Shown: positions 41,141 through 49,145 of the stretch, in pieces
How the letters are laid out: each line of letters begins with the position of its first letter
Numbering within the stretch: the stretch's first letter is position 1
Assembly: GCF_029868325.1 (NCBI RefSeq)
Contig: NZ_JARWNW010000318.1
Location: 1 to 49,244, forward strand
Direction: 5' to 3'
Source of the DNA: Nocardia carnea
GTDB lineage: Bacteria > Actinomycetota > Actinomycetes > Mycobacteriales > Mycobacteriaceae
DNA: 49,244 nt
The notes under the pieces: generated by a model
Told to the model about the DNA's origin: nothing
The model's input: the letters and a program-made list of their open reading frames with translations, nothing else
The model's database searches: none
Translations under genes and position numbers: made by a program

Positions 41141-42318
41141 AATCCACCCGCACCCAGGTAGCGATAGTCGGCGCGGGCCCGGCCGGTCTGCTGCTGTCGC
41201 ATCTGCTGCACCGCTCCGGAATCGACTCGGTGGTCGTCGATATCCGCGGCCGCGAAGAGATCGCCACCACGATCCGCGCGGGCATCCTCGAAGCCGGTTC
41301 GGTGCGCACGCTGGTGGACACCGGCGTCTCCGATCGTGTGATCACCGAGGGCGACCGGCACGACGGCGTGGTGTTGCGGTTCCGCGGCGACAACCACCGC
41401 ATCGACTTCCAGGAACTGGTCGGCGAATCGGTATGGCTGTATCCGCAGAACGATGTGTTCGTCGATCTGGCCGCCCGGCGGGAAGCCGATCAGGGTGATG
41501 TGCGCTACGGCGTGGCCGATACCGCGGTGGATATCTCGGGGGAGCGGCCCACCGTCTCCTTCACCGATGCGGACGGACAGCCGTGCCGCGTGGAGGCGGA
41601 GCTGGTGGTCGGCGCCGACGGGTCGCGATCGGTCTGCCGGAAAACCTTCCCGGAAGGCACCCGCCGCGAATGGTTCCGCGAATACCCCTTCGCCTGGTTC
41701 GGTTTCCTCACCGAGGCGCCGCCCTCGCATCCGGAACTGATCTACGCCCACTCCGACCACGGATTCGCGCTGGTCAGCCAGCGCACACCCACCGTGCAGC
41801 GAATGTATTTCCAGTGCTCACCCGACGAACGGCCCGAGGAATGGGACGACGACCGGGTCTGGGCGGAAATGCGGCGGCGGGTCAACGGCAACGGGTTCGA
41901 AATCCAGGAGGGCCCGATCAGCGCCAAGATGGTGCTGCCGTTCCGGTCTTTCGTCACCGCCCCGATGCGGCACGGCCGGTTGCTGCTCGCCGGCGATGCC
42001 GCTCATACCGTGCCGCCGACCGGTGCGAAGGGCCTGAACCTCGCCCTCGCGGATGTGAAAGTCCTGCACGAATCGATCACCGAGTACCTCGCCGGTGCCG
42101 GGGACGGCGCGCTGGACAGCTACACCGAGCGGGCGCTGGACCGGGTCTGGAAGGCCCAGCATTTCTCGTACTGGATGACCACGATGCTGCATTCCGTCGA
42201 CGGCGCCTCCGATTTCGATATCGAGCGGCAACGCGGGGAACTGGGCCTGGTCACCGGGTCCCGGCACGGTGCGGCCTACCTCGCCGAGGCCTACACCGGA
42301 TGGCAGCCTGCCCGTTGA
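41137..42318 (+). CDS. pobA: 4-hydroxybenzoate 3-monooxygenase
   Basis: The 393-residue FAD enzyme hydroxylates 4-hydroxybenzoate to protocatechuate using NAD(P)H and oxygen; the length equals that of the Pseudomonas enzyme. The FAD motif GAGPAG is at residues 11-16. The second motif GADGSRSVCRKTFPEG lies near 163 and GDAAHTVPPTGAKGLNLALAD near 287-307. Its ATG overlaps the transporter stop as ATGA. Transport and the first reaction are therefore coupled, and the product is the substrate of PcaHG. A benzaldehyde-dehydrogenase-like gene follows after about 110 bases. Confidence 0.95.
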   Translation: MKSTRTQVAIVGAGPAGLLLSHLLHRSGIDSVVVDIRGREEIATTIRAGILEAGSVRTLVDTGVSDRVITEGDRHDGVVLRFRGDNHRIDFQELVGESVWLYPQNDVFVDLAARREADQGDVRYGVADTAVDISGERPTVSFTDADGQPCRVEAELVVGADGSRSVCRKTFPEGTRREWFREYPFAWFGFLTEAPPSHPELIYAHSDHGFALVSQRTPTVQRMYFQCSPDERPEEWDDDRVWAEMRRRVNGNGFEIQEGPISAKMVLPFRSFVTAPMRHGRLLLAGDAAHTVPPTGAKGLNLALADVKVLHESITEYLAGAGDGALDSYTERALDRVWKAQHFSYWMTTMLHSVDGASDFDIERQRGELGLVTGSRHGAAYLAEAYTGWQPAR

Positions 42319-42426
42319 TCCAAAAGCATTGTGCAAGAGCACATTCTGTTCGGCCGCGCCGTCCACGGTAGCGGCGCGGCGATACTGAGCACGCGGATGT
42401 CCCACGCACACCACCCACGAGCCACC

Positions 42427-43881
42427 ATGACGACCACCACCACCGCATGGCACGGTGCGCTGTTCGACGGCGCCTTCCGCCCCGCCGCCCGGACCCTGCC
42501 GGTGACCTCGCCCGCCACCGGAACGACCATCGATACGGTCGGCGAAGCCGGGACCGACGACCTCGAGTACGCCGTACGTTCAGCGGTGGCCGCGCAACGG
42601 GAATGGGCCGCGCTCACCTACGACAAGCGAGTCGCCGTACTGCTGCAGGCGGCGCAGCTGCTGGCCGACAACCCGGATCGCCTGGGTTCCTGGCTGGTCG
42701 CCGAGGCCGGGTCGGGACGGGGCAAGGCGGCGTTCGAGGTCGGGCTGGTGACCAGTGAACTGCGGGAGTCGGCCGCCCTCGCGTCGCACCCGTACGGGGA
42801 AATGCTGCGTTCCGGTAAGCCCCGGCTATCGGTGGCCCGGCGGGTTCCGGTGGGCGTCGTGGGGGTGATCTCACCGTTCAACTTCCCGGCCATCCTCTCG
42901 ATGCGATCGGTGGCGCCGGCGCTCGCCCTGGGCAACGCGGTGATCCTCAAACCCGACCCCCGCACCTCGATCTCGGGCGGCCTGGCCCTGGCCGAACTCT
43001 TCCAGGAAGCCGGTCTGCCCGCCGGAGTCCTGCACGTGCTGCCGGGCGGCGGCGAGCTCGGGGCGGCGCTGGTGGAACACCCGCAGGTACCGTGCCTGTC
43101 GTTCACCGGCTCGACCGCGGCAGGCCGCCGGATCGCCGCATCGGCGGGGCCGCTGCTGAAGAAACTGCACCTGGAACTGGGCGGCAACAACGCCCTGCTG
43201 GTGCTGCCGGACGCCGATATCGACGCGGCCGCCTCGGCGGGAGCCTGGGGCTCGTTCCTGCATCAGGGCCAGATCTGCATGACCACCGGCCGGCACCTGG
43301 TGCACAGCTCGATCGCGGCGGAATACACCGCGGCGCTCGTCGCCACGGCGAACCGCATCCCCGTCGGCGACCCGGCCGATTCGGGAAATGCGCTGGGCCC
43401 GATCATCGACGCCGGCCAGCGCGACCGAGTCCACGCCCTGGTCACCGCGGCCGCCGAGGCGGGCGCAACCATCGCGGCGGGCGGCGAATACACCGACCTG
43501 TACTACCGGCCGACCGTGCTCACCGGCCTCACCGCCGACAACCCGGCGTGGACCGAGGAGATCTTCGGGCCGGTCGCCCCGGTCCTGACCTACGACACCG
43601 TCGAGGAGGCGATCGAGATCATCAACGCCTCCGAATACGGGCTCTCGGTCGGCATCCTCACCGCCGACGCATACCGGGCCTACGAACTCGCCGACCGGAT
43701 CGAGTCCGGCGCCGTCCACATCAACGATCAGACCGTGGATGACGAGGCCCCGATCCCGTTCGGCGGGGTGAAGGCCTCCGGTGTCGGCGGACGGTTCGGC
43801 GGGCCCACCGCGAACCTGGACACCTTCACCGAAACACAGTGGGTCACCATGCAATCCGATATCGCGCGCTACCCGTTCTGA
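42427..43881 (+). CDS. Aldehyde dehydrogenase, benzaldehyde dehydrogenase-like
   Basis: The 484-residue NAD(P)-dependent dehydrogenase has ISPFNFPAILSMRSVAPALA (about residues 150-170), the cofactor loop FTGSTAAGRRI near 231, the catalytic Glu in LELGGNNALLVLP near 254 and the catalytic Cys in GQICMTTGRHLVH near 288. The motif after Cys and the short N-terminus place it with benzaldehyde and vanillin dehydrogenases. The likely role is oxidation of 4-hydroxybenzaldehyde or a similar aldehyde to the acid that PobA uses. The ATG at 42427 is favoured; open frame continues 32 codons upstream without support. It lies downstream of pobA on the same strand. Confidence 0.88.
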   Translation: MTTTTTAWHGALFDGAFRPAARTLPVTSPATGTTIDTVGEAGTDDLEYAVRSAVAAQREWAALTYDKRVAVLLQAAQLLADNPDRLGSWLVAEAGSGRGKAAFEVGLVTSELRESAALASHPYGEMLRSGKPRLSVARRVPVGVVGVISPFNFPAILSMRSVAPALALGNAVILKPDPRTSISGGLALAELFQEAGLPAGVLHVLPGGGELGAALVEHPQVPCLSFTGSTAAGRRIAASAGPLLKKLHLELGGNNALLVLPDADIDAAASAGAWGSFLHQGQICMTTGRHLVHSSIAAEYTAALVATANRIPVGDPADSGNALGPIIDAGQRDRVHALVTAAAEAGATIAAGGEYTDLYYRPTVLTGLTADNPAWTEEIFGPVAPVLTYDTVEEAIEIINASEYGLSVGILTADAYRAYELADRIESGAVHINDQTVDDEAPIPFGGVKASGVGGRFGGPTANLDTFTETQWVTMQSDIARYPF

Positions 43882-44140
43882 CTCGGGCTGCGCGGCTTCC
43901 AGTCGGGCGGCACCCGCATATCTCCGGTCGTGTGCGGCCGTCGCGGTCCGGATGCGGCCGGGTCCGCGGCTGCCCGGCGGACGACTTGCACCGCCGCCGG
44001 GACTGCTCCGGCACGAAGGGCGACCAGGTCCCGGCACTCGAACTCGAGGTGCGCCGTTACTGGGCACGGCCTCCTGAGAGGGCGGCGCGCGTCGGCCCGC
44101 TGGCAGCCGGTTGTTCCCTGCTGCACCATATCGGCGCCGG

Positions 44141-44731
44141 TCAGCGGTTCGCGGTCGCGCCTTCCGGATGTACGCGATGTTTGCCTTCGGCGAACTCCTC
44201 GACGATCTTCGCGCAGAAAGCGGGCAGATCGTCCGGGTTGCGGCTGGACACCAGACCATGGTCGGTGACCACCTGGTCGTCCACCACATTTCCGCCCGCA
44301 TTGCGGATATCGGTCCGCACGCTGGGGTACGAGGTGAGCGTACGGCCGCGCACCACATCCGCCTCCACCATCGTCCACGGTCCGTGACAGATCACCCCGA
44401 CCGGTTTACCGGTGGCGAAGAAATCACGCACGAAGCGGACGGCGTCCGGGTCCTGGCGGAGTTTGTCGGGGTTGGTGGTGCCGCCGGGAAGGAGCAGGGC
44501 ATCGAATTCGTCCGGGCTGCATTCGCCGACCACCCGGTCGACCCGGAAGGTATCGCCCTTCTCCACATCGTGGTTCATGGCCTGGATCTCGCCCGGTTTC
44601 AATGACAGCAGGGCGGTACTGGCCCCGGCATCCTCCACGGCCGACCTCGGCTGGACGAGTTCCACCTGCTCCACTCCGTCCGCCGCGAGCACCGCGACCC
44701 GCTGTCCGGTCAAATTGTGCTGCTGGCCCAT
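44141..44731 (-). CDS. DJ-1/PfpI family protein
   Basis: The 196-residue protein has the glutamine-amidotransferase-like fold of the PfpI/YhbO group. RVAVLAADGVEQVEL opens the domain. DALLLPGGTTNPDKLR is the oxyanion loop, and the nucleophile Cys sits in PVGVICHGPWTMVEAD at about residue 113, with the family His next to it. Members act as proteases, deglycases or chaperones in stress, and the true substrate is debated. AAAGGAG lies before the ATG at 44731. The gene is divergent from the dps-like gene, with about 210 bases between, so the two may respond to the same oxidative or starvation signal. Confidence 0.88.
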   Translation of the reverse strand: MGQQHNLTGQRVAVLAADGVEQVELVQPRSAVEDAGASTALLSLKPGEIQAMNHDVEKGDTFRVDRVVGECSPDEFDALLLPGGTTNPDKLRQDPDAVRFVRDFFATGKPVGVICHGPWTMVEADVVRGRTLTSYPSVRTDIRNAGGNVVDDQVVTDHGLVSSRNPDDLPAFCAKIVEEFAEGKHRVHPEGATANR

Positions 44732-44857
44732 ACCTGCTCCTTTCCGAGTGCCTGATTGCGATCCGCCCGCGACCTACCCGGGCCGATGCCGGCGAAACGT
44801 GGGTGACCGGGCTGTTCGCGCCGTTCCATGGACTGGGCGAGACCGTGGTCGCGATTA

Positions 44858-44871
44858 CACCGATATCGGTG
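44858..44871. promoter_or_regulatory. Perfect 14-bp palindrome upstream of the dps-like gene
   Basis: CACCGATATCGGTG reads the same on both strands. It lies 74 bases before the dps-like start and 127 bases from the divergent PfpI-type start. An operator is possible; the regulator is unknown. Confidence 0.35.
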
Positions 44872-44945
44872 ATTGAGCGCCGCACGGCCGGGTAGTCGCC
44901 CCCTGTCCGGCGCATCGAGCGCAACGAGAGAAAGGGCATCCGAGG

Positions 44946-45425
44946 ATGAACGTCCCGATCAAGAGCACACTCGACCCGGAACAGCAGCGCATCACCGGTG
45001 ACGCGCTGCGCGCCAGCGTCGTCGACCTGATCGATCTGTCTCTGATCGCCAAACAGGCACACTGGAATGTGCTCGGCACCCACTTCCGCTCCGTGCACCT
45101 TGCCCTCGACGAACTGGTGAGCGCGGCCCGCGAGTTCACCGATTCCGCCGCCGAACGGGCCACCGCCATCGGCGTGAGCCCCGACGGACGCGCGGCCACC
45201 GTGGCCAAGGAAGCGGCCGGGCTCCAATTCCCCGACGGCTGGCAGCAGGACACCGACGTCATCAATGCGATCGTCGACAATCTCGCCACCGTGATCGGCC
45301 GGTTCCGTGAGCGTATCGACGCCACCGAGAAAGCCGACCCGGTGACACAGGATCTGTTCATCGAGATCGCGGCCCGGCTGGAGCAGCTGCACTGGATGTG
45401 GCAGGCACAGCTCTCGACTGCCTGA
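44946..45425 (+). CDS. dps: Dps-family DNA-protecting ferritin-like protein
   Basis: The 159-residue protein belongs to the Dps family, whose dodecamers oxidise and store iron and can coat DNA. The intersubunit ferroxidase motif is seen as KQAHWNVLGTHFRSVHLALD followed by E (about residues 36-56) and the later DSAAERATAIG. The late helix ends LEQLHWMWQAQL. The N-terminus is short and holds few basic residues, so DNA binding is uncertain. The ATG at 44946 has GAGG immediately before it and AAAGGG 10 bases upstream. It is divergent from a PfpI/DJ-1 gene and ends close to a convergent tetR. Confidence 0.9.
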   Translation: MNVPIKSTLDPEQQRITGDALRASVVDLIDLSLIAKQAHWNVLGTHFRSVHLALDELVSAAREFTDSAAERATAIGVSPDGRAATVAKEAAGLQFPDGWQQDTDVINAIVDNLATVIGRFRERIDATEKADPVTQDLFIEIAARLEQLHWMWQAQLSTA

Positions 45426-45448
45426 CCCCCATATGGTCTCGAGGCGGA

Positions 45449-45465
45449 CGGCCGGAACCCGGCCG
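45449..45465. terminator. Short hairpin between the dps-like gene and convergent tetR
   Basis: CGGCCGG and CCGGCCG form a 7-bp stem with a three-base loop, 24 bases after the dps-like stop and 28 bases beyond the tetR stop. Confidence 0.5.
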
Positions 45466-45492
45466 CCCGCCCGTCGGCGTATACCCGTGCGG

Positions 45493-46083
45493 TCAAGCCC
45501 GCCGGTCGGCGGCGGGCAGGATGGCCTGGTCGACGATATCGGCCAGGGTCTGCTCATCCGGTAGTTCACCCGAGTCGAGCGCGAACTTCAGTACCAGCGC
45601 CTCGCCGATATCGAGGACGACCGGGGTGAGGCGACCCGGGTCGATCCGGCCGATATCCGCGTAGTGTCGCAGAACCGTACCGGTGAACCGGCCGCCCTTG
45701 GGGTCGAACACCTGTGTGTACACGGCCTCGGCCAGCTCCGGGTAACGGGCGCGTTCGGCGAGGATGGCGGCGGTGGCCCGGGCGACGGGGGTGGCCAGCC
45801 AGGCCACCATGAGCCGCAGCGCTTCGATGAGATCGTGCCGCAGGTCCTCGGTCGGTGCCGGGGTGGGTTGTTCCTGCGGGAAGCCCGCGCCCAACGCGTC
45901 CAGAAGAATCGCCTGCGGCGAATCCCAGCGCCGGTACAGCGAGGTTTTCGCGATACCGGCGCGCTGCCCGATACCGTCCATGGTGAGCCGGCCCAGCCCC
46001 ACCTCGGCGAGTTCCTCGACCACCGCGGTGCGGACGGCCGCCACCACTTCGGCGTCGCTGCGGCGGGCACGGGTGCCGGGCAT
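45493..46083 (-). CDS. TetR-family transcriptional regulator
   Basis: The 196-residue regulator has a helix-turn-helix at about residues 30-57 (LGRLTMDGIGQRAGIAKTSL, YRRWDSPQAIL). A C-terminal helical domain of the TetR_C_11 type contains VARATAAILAERARYPELAE. The ATG at 46083 has AAGGAAAT upstream. A near-perfect inverted repeat lies 23 bases before the start and suggests self-control. The upstream neighbour is a gene remnant rather than an intact target, so the regulated genes may have been lost or lie elsewhere. Confidence 0.87.
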   Translation of the reverse strand: MPGTRARRSDAEVVAAVRTAVVEELAEVGLGRLTMDGIGQRAGIAKTSLYRRWDSPQAILLDALGAGFPQEQPTPAPTEDLRHDLIEALRLMVAWLATPVARATAAILAERARYPELAEAVYTQVFDPKGGRFTGTVLRHYADIGRIDPGRLTPVVLDIGEALVLKFALDSGELPDEQTLADIVDQAILPAADRRA

Positions 46084-46105
46084 ATTTCCTTACTCTCCGG
46101 TTGTC

Positions 46106-46125
46106 GCGCGGGATCTGTCCCGTGC
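46106..46125 (-). promoter_or_regulatory. Inverted repeat upstream of tetR
   Basis: CGGGA-TCTG-TCCCG (46109-46122) is a perfect dyad, extended by GC pairs at both ends after one mismatch. It starts 22 bases upstream of the tetR start codon and is a likely operator for that regulator. Confidence 0.45.
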
Positions 46126-46342
46126 AGATTAGTGGCGGCCGGTTCGACGGTGGCGACCGCGGTGGCGAACGGGCCCAGTTCCACCTCTCCGTTCTCGACG
46201 TGCCGGGTGACTGCCGGCCCGTCCCCCGTGGTGGTGTCGATCGTGCTGATCGTCCGGACCGGGTCGGCGAACTGCACCCGGCGGGGTTCGGGGTATTTGT
46301 TGACGAGCAGAATCCGGCGACGGCCGTCCGGGGATTCGAACG
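46126..46342 (-). pseudogene. Remnant of a glycoside hydrolase C-terminus
   Basis: Between the tetR start and the lyase-like gene, a minus-strand frame reads SPDGRRRILLVNKYPEPRRV, then STIDTTTGDGPAVT and ELGPFATAVATVEP. This is the pattern of the C-terminal beta-sandwich of some secreted glycosidases: a strand with LLVNK, then a TTGDGP turn and a final PFAVAVV-type strand. The catalytic part is absent and the frame runs on without a stop near the expected end. It appears to be a decayed gene tail. The identification is tentative. Confidence 0.35.
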
Positions 46343-46432
46343 CTTGATTTCTGTCACCGGTCCTCCGCCGCCGCTGGGGTTCGGTGATTCGTGCGGACAG
46401 GCCGTCCGCGGGCACTACGAGCAGGAGTGGCT

Positions 46433-47260
46433 GTGATCCAAGTTTCCGGGTCGCCGTACGGGTTGAGCCTCGGTCCGGACGGTGCGTTGTGGTTCACCAC
46501 GGTCGAGGCCGGTGCGGTCGGCCGATATCACGACGGTGCGGTGCAGACCTATCCACTGGATCCGCCCGGCGGGCAGCCGACGGTGATCGTGCCCGGCCCC
46601 GGCGAGTCCATGTGGTTCAGCGAATTCCGCGGGAACCGTATCGGCCGGATCACCGCGGCCGGTGACCTCGTCTGGTTCCCGGCCGAATCCCCGTACGGCC
46701 TCACCACGGGACCGGATGGCGCCCTGTGGTTCACCGAACTCCAGGCCGACCGTATCGGCCGGTTGGCCGGTGACGGATCCATCACCCGCTACCCGGCCGC
46801 CGGAATGCCCTCGATGATCGTCACCGGTGCCGACGATGCCCTGTGGTACACGCTCAACCAGGGCAATGCGATCGGCCGCACCGATCTCACCGGCGCCACG
46901 ACCGTGTACCCGTTGCCCACCGAACAGGCCATGCCGGTCGGCATAACCGGAGGGCCGGACGGCGCCCTCTGGTTCGTGGAGATCGGCGCCGGCCAGATCG
47001 GCCGGATCGGTATCGACGGCGAGATCACCGAATTCCCGCTACCCGACCGCGCCGCCAAGCCCCACGCGATCATCGCGGGACCGGACGGCGCCCTGTGGTT
47101 CACCGAATGGGCGACCTCGCGGCTCGGCCGCATCTCCCTGAGCGGTGAGATCACCGAAACAGAGCTGGCCGGCGCCGAACCGCACGGGCTGACGGCCGGG
47201 TCCGACGGCGCGCTGTGGGTGGCCATGGAATCCGGCAGCCTGGAACGTATTCCACTGTGA
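46433..47260 (+). CDS. Virginiamycin B lyase-like beta-propeller protein
   Basis: The 275-residue protein is a seven-bladed propeller of the streptogramin lyase (Vgb) family. The blade motif GPDGALWFTE or close variants recurs about every 42 residues at least six times, each followed by an RIGR or RLGR turn. Vgb opens the ring of type B streptogramins by a Mg-dependent elimination. Candidate catalytic residues are the His in KPHAIIAGPDG, the Glu in LWFTEWATS and the His in EPHGLTAG. The GTG at 46433 is chosen because AGGAG lies six bases upstream. Many Vgb-like proteins in actinobacteria have other, unknown roles. It is convergent with an ABC-F gene 31 bases away. Confidence 0.8.
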   Translation: MIQVSGSPYGLSLGPDGALWFTTVEAGAVGRYHDGAVQTYPLDPPGGQPTVIVPGPGESMWFSEFRGNRIGRITAAGDLVWFPAESPYGLTTGPDGALWFTELQADRIGRLAGDGSITRYPAAGMPSMIVTGADDALWYTLNQGNAIGRTDLTGATTVYPLPTEQAMPVGITGGPDGALWFVEIGAGQIGRIGIDGEITEFPLPDRAAKPHAIIAGPDGALWFTEWATSRLGRISLSGEITETELAGAEPHGLTAGSDGALWVAMESGSLERIPL

Positions 47261-47291
47261 GCGAACGGCATCGGCTGAAGCGGGTAGGTGT

Positions 47292-48932
47292 TCAGCCCTC
47301 GATCACCGGGGCCGCGACCTCCGAAAGCGTTCCTTCGGACAGCCGCAACCAGCGCTGCACGCCTATTTCGGCGAGGAACCGTTCGTCATGGCTGACCACC
47401 AAGAACGCTCCCTCGTAGGTGTTGAGCGCGTTCTCCAGTTGCCCGACGCTTGTCAGGTCGAGATTGTTGGTCGGCTCGTCGAGCAAGAGCAGCTGCGGTG
47501 CGGGTTCGGCGAAAAGAATGCAGGCCAAGGTGGCCCGCAATCGTTCACCGCCGGAGAGGTCACCGACCCGCAACTGCACCCGCGAGCCCCGGAACAGGAA
47601 GCGTGCCAGCAGATTCATCCGCGCGGCTGCCGGAAGTTCGGGGGCGTATGCGGCCAGGTTCTCGGCCACGGTGCGGTCGGGGTCGAGGAGATCCAAACGC
47701 TGCGACAGGTATGCCACTCGGCCGTCTGCGCGGGTGATCTCGCCGGATTCGGCGGTCAGGTCACCGTGCAGGATACGCAGCAGGGTGGATTTCCCGGCGC
47801 CGTTCGGGCCGGTCAGCGCGATCCGTTCGGGGTCGCGGATCGCCAGGTCGACACCCGGTTCGGCGAATATCTGCCGGTTGCCGATGCTGTAGCGGATATC
47901 CGCACCGAGAAACACGGTGCGCCCGGCCGGGACATTCGTACCGGGAAGCTGCAATGCGACCTTCTGGTCGGCGCGCAACGCCCGTTCAGCCTGGTCGAGC
48001 CGGGCTCGGGCGGCATCGACCCGGGCGTTGTGCGTACCGGCGGCTCGCCCCGCCGATTCCTGCGCATTACGTTTCATCGTGCCCGCGAAGATCTTCGGCA
48101 GACCGGCATTGCCGAGAGTGCGGGCCGCGTTGCTCGCGCGGCGGGCGGCGCGTTCCCGAGCCAGCTGCAACTCCCGCTTCTCGCGTTTTACCTCCTGCTC
48201 CGCAGTGCGGATGTTTTTCTCCGCTACCTCCCGCGCGGCCCGGACCGCCTGTTCGTATTCGGTGAAATTCCCGCCGTAATAGTTGATTTCGCCCGCGTGG
48301 AGTTCGGCGATCCGGTCCATGCGGTCCAGGAGCGCCCGATCGTGGCTCACCAGCAGCAGGCAGCCGTTCCAGTCGCCGAGAAGATCGTAGAGCCGGTGTC
48401 GCGCTTCCAGATCCAGGTTGTTGGTGGGTTCGTCGAGCAGCAGGACTTCGGGCCGCCGGAGCAGTTGCGCCGCCAGACCCAGCGAAACGACCTGGCCACC
48501 GCTGAGAGTGTGCAGCCGGCGGGTGAGCTCGAGTTCGCCGATACCCAGCCGCTCCAGCTGGGCGCGGGTGCGTTCCTCGATATCCCACTCCGAACCGATC
48601 GTGGTGAAGTGTGCTTCGGCGGTATCACCCGACTCGATCGCTTCCAGAGCCGCCAGGATCGGGGCGACGCCCAGGAGCTCGGCAACGGTCATATCGCCGG
48701 TCAGCGGCAGGGTCTGCGGGAGATACCCGAGCACTCCGTCGACGGTGACGCTTCCGGCGCCAGGACGCAGATCGCCCGCGATCAGGCGAAGCAGTGTGCT
48801 CTTACCGGCACCGTTCGGGGCCACGAGCCCGGTACGCCCGCCGGGCACGGTGACCGACAGATCGGTGAAGACGGGGGTGTCGTCCGGCCAGGAGAACGAC
48901 AGGTTCGAACAGACGATGAAGGCATCAGCCAT
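47292..48932 (-). CDS. ABC-F family ATPase
   Basis: The 546-residue protein has two ABC ATPase domains and no membrane segments, the plan of ABC-F proteins that act on the ribosome. Domain 1 has Walker A APNGAGKST near residue 39, signature LSGGQ and Walker B VLLLDEPTNNLDLE. Domain 2 has TGPNGAGKST, LSGGERLRA and LLLLDEPTNNLDL. Between them is a charged helical linker of about 90 residues (AEQEVKREKRELQLARERAA). Some members protect ribosomes from macrolides, lincosamides or streptogramins. The ATG at 48932 has CGAGG upstream; an in-frame ATG at 48998 would add 22 residues. A possible leader peptide and hairpins lie upstream. Confidence 0.87.
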   Translation of the reverse strand: MADAFIVCSNLSFSWPDDTPVFTDLSVTVPGGRTGLVAPNGAGKSTLLRLIAGDLRPGAGSVTVDGVLGYLPQTLPLTGDMTVAELLGVAPILAALEAIESGDTAEAHFTTIGSEWDIEERTRAQLERLGIGELELTRRLHTLSGGQVVSLGLAAQLLRRPEVLLLDEPTNNLDLEARHRLYDLLGDWNGCLLLVSHDRALLDRMDRIAELHAGEINYYGGNFTEYEQAVRAAREVAEKNIRTAEQEVKREKRELQLARERAARRASNAARTLGNAGLPKIFAGTMKRNAQESAGRAAGTHNARVDAARARLDQAERALRADQKVALQLPGTNVPAGRTVFLGADIRYSIGNRQIFAEPGVDLAIRDPERIALTGPNGAGKSTLLRILHGDLTAESGEITRADGRVAYLSQRLDLLDPDRTVAENLAAYAPELPAAARMNLLARFLFRGSRVQLRVGDLSGGERLRATLACILFAEPAPQLLLLDEPTNNLDLTSVGQLENALNTYEGAFLVVSHDERFLAEIGVQRWLRLSEGTLSEVAAPVIEG

Positions 48933-48953
48933 GGGGGAGACCTCGTATGTCGT

Positions 48954-49038
48954 CCGGCGTGCGATTGCGCCGGGAAAATGATCGATGAACGACGACATGG
49001 CCACGACAGCGGCGCCCGTATGCGCCCAACTGGTGGCC
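48954..49038 (-). promoter_or_regulatory. Leader hairpins upstream of the ABC-F gene
   Basis: GGCCAC and GTGGCC (49033-49038, 48999-49004) form an outer stem around an inner GGCGC/GCGCC stem (49011-49026). The hairpin begins two bases after the stop of a 13-codon frame. A second perfect stem, CCGGCG and CGCCGG with an eight-base loop (48954-48973), lies 22 bases before the ABC-F ATG. The arrangement suits attenuation control. Confidence 0.45.
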
Positions 49039-49039
49039 G

Positions 49040-49081
49040 TCAGAGCCGGGTGGCTCCGGAGATGTCGAGTTCACCAACCAT
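49040..49081 (-). CDS. Possible 13-residue leader peptide
   Basis: The frame MVGELDISGATRL has a clear ribosome site, AGGAG six bases before its ATG. It ends 107 bases before the ABC-F start and directly before a hairpin. Leader peptides control several antibiotic-resistance ABC-F genes by stalling the ribosome when a drug is present. The reading frame also continues upstream without a stop for about 15 codons, so it could instead be the end of a longer gene lost in the poor sequence at the window edge. Confidence 0.4.
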   Translation of the reverse strand: MVGELDISGATRL

Positions 49082-49145
49082 CTGGGTCTCCTGTACCTCG
49101 ATGACTCCACGACGATAGCAGCCGCGCTTCCGCCGGACACCGGGT

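Noticed and set aside
48925..49140. 71-codon minus-strand frame that overlaps the ABC-F start
   Set aside because: It is out of frame with the ABC-F gene, has no ribosome site or family pattern, and competes with the better-supported 13-codon leader frame.
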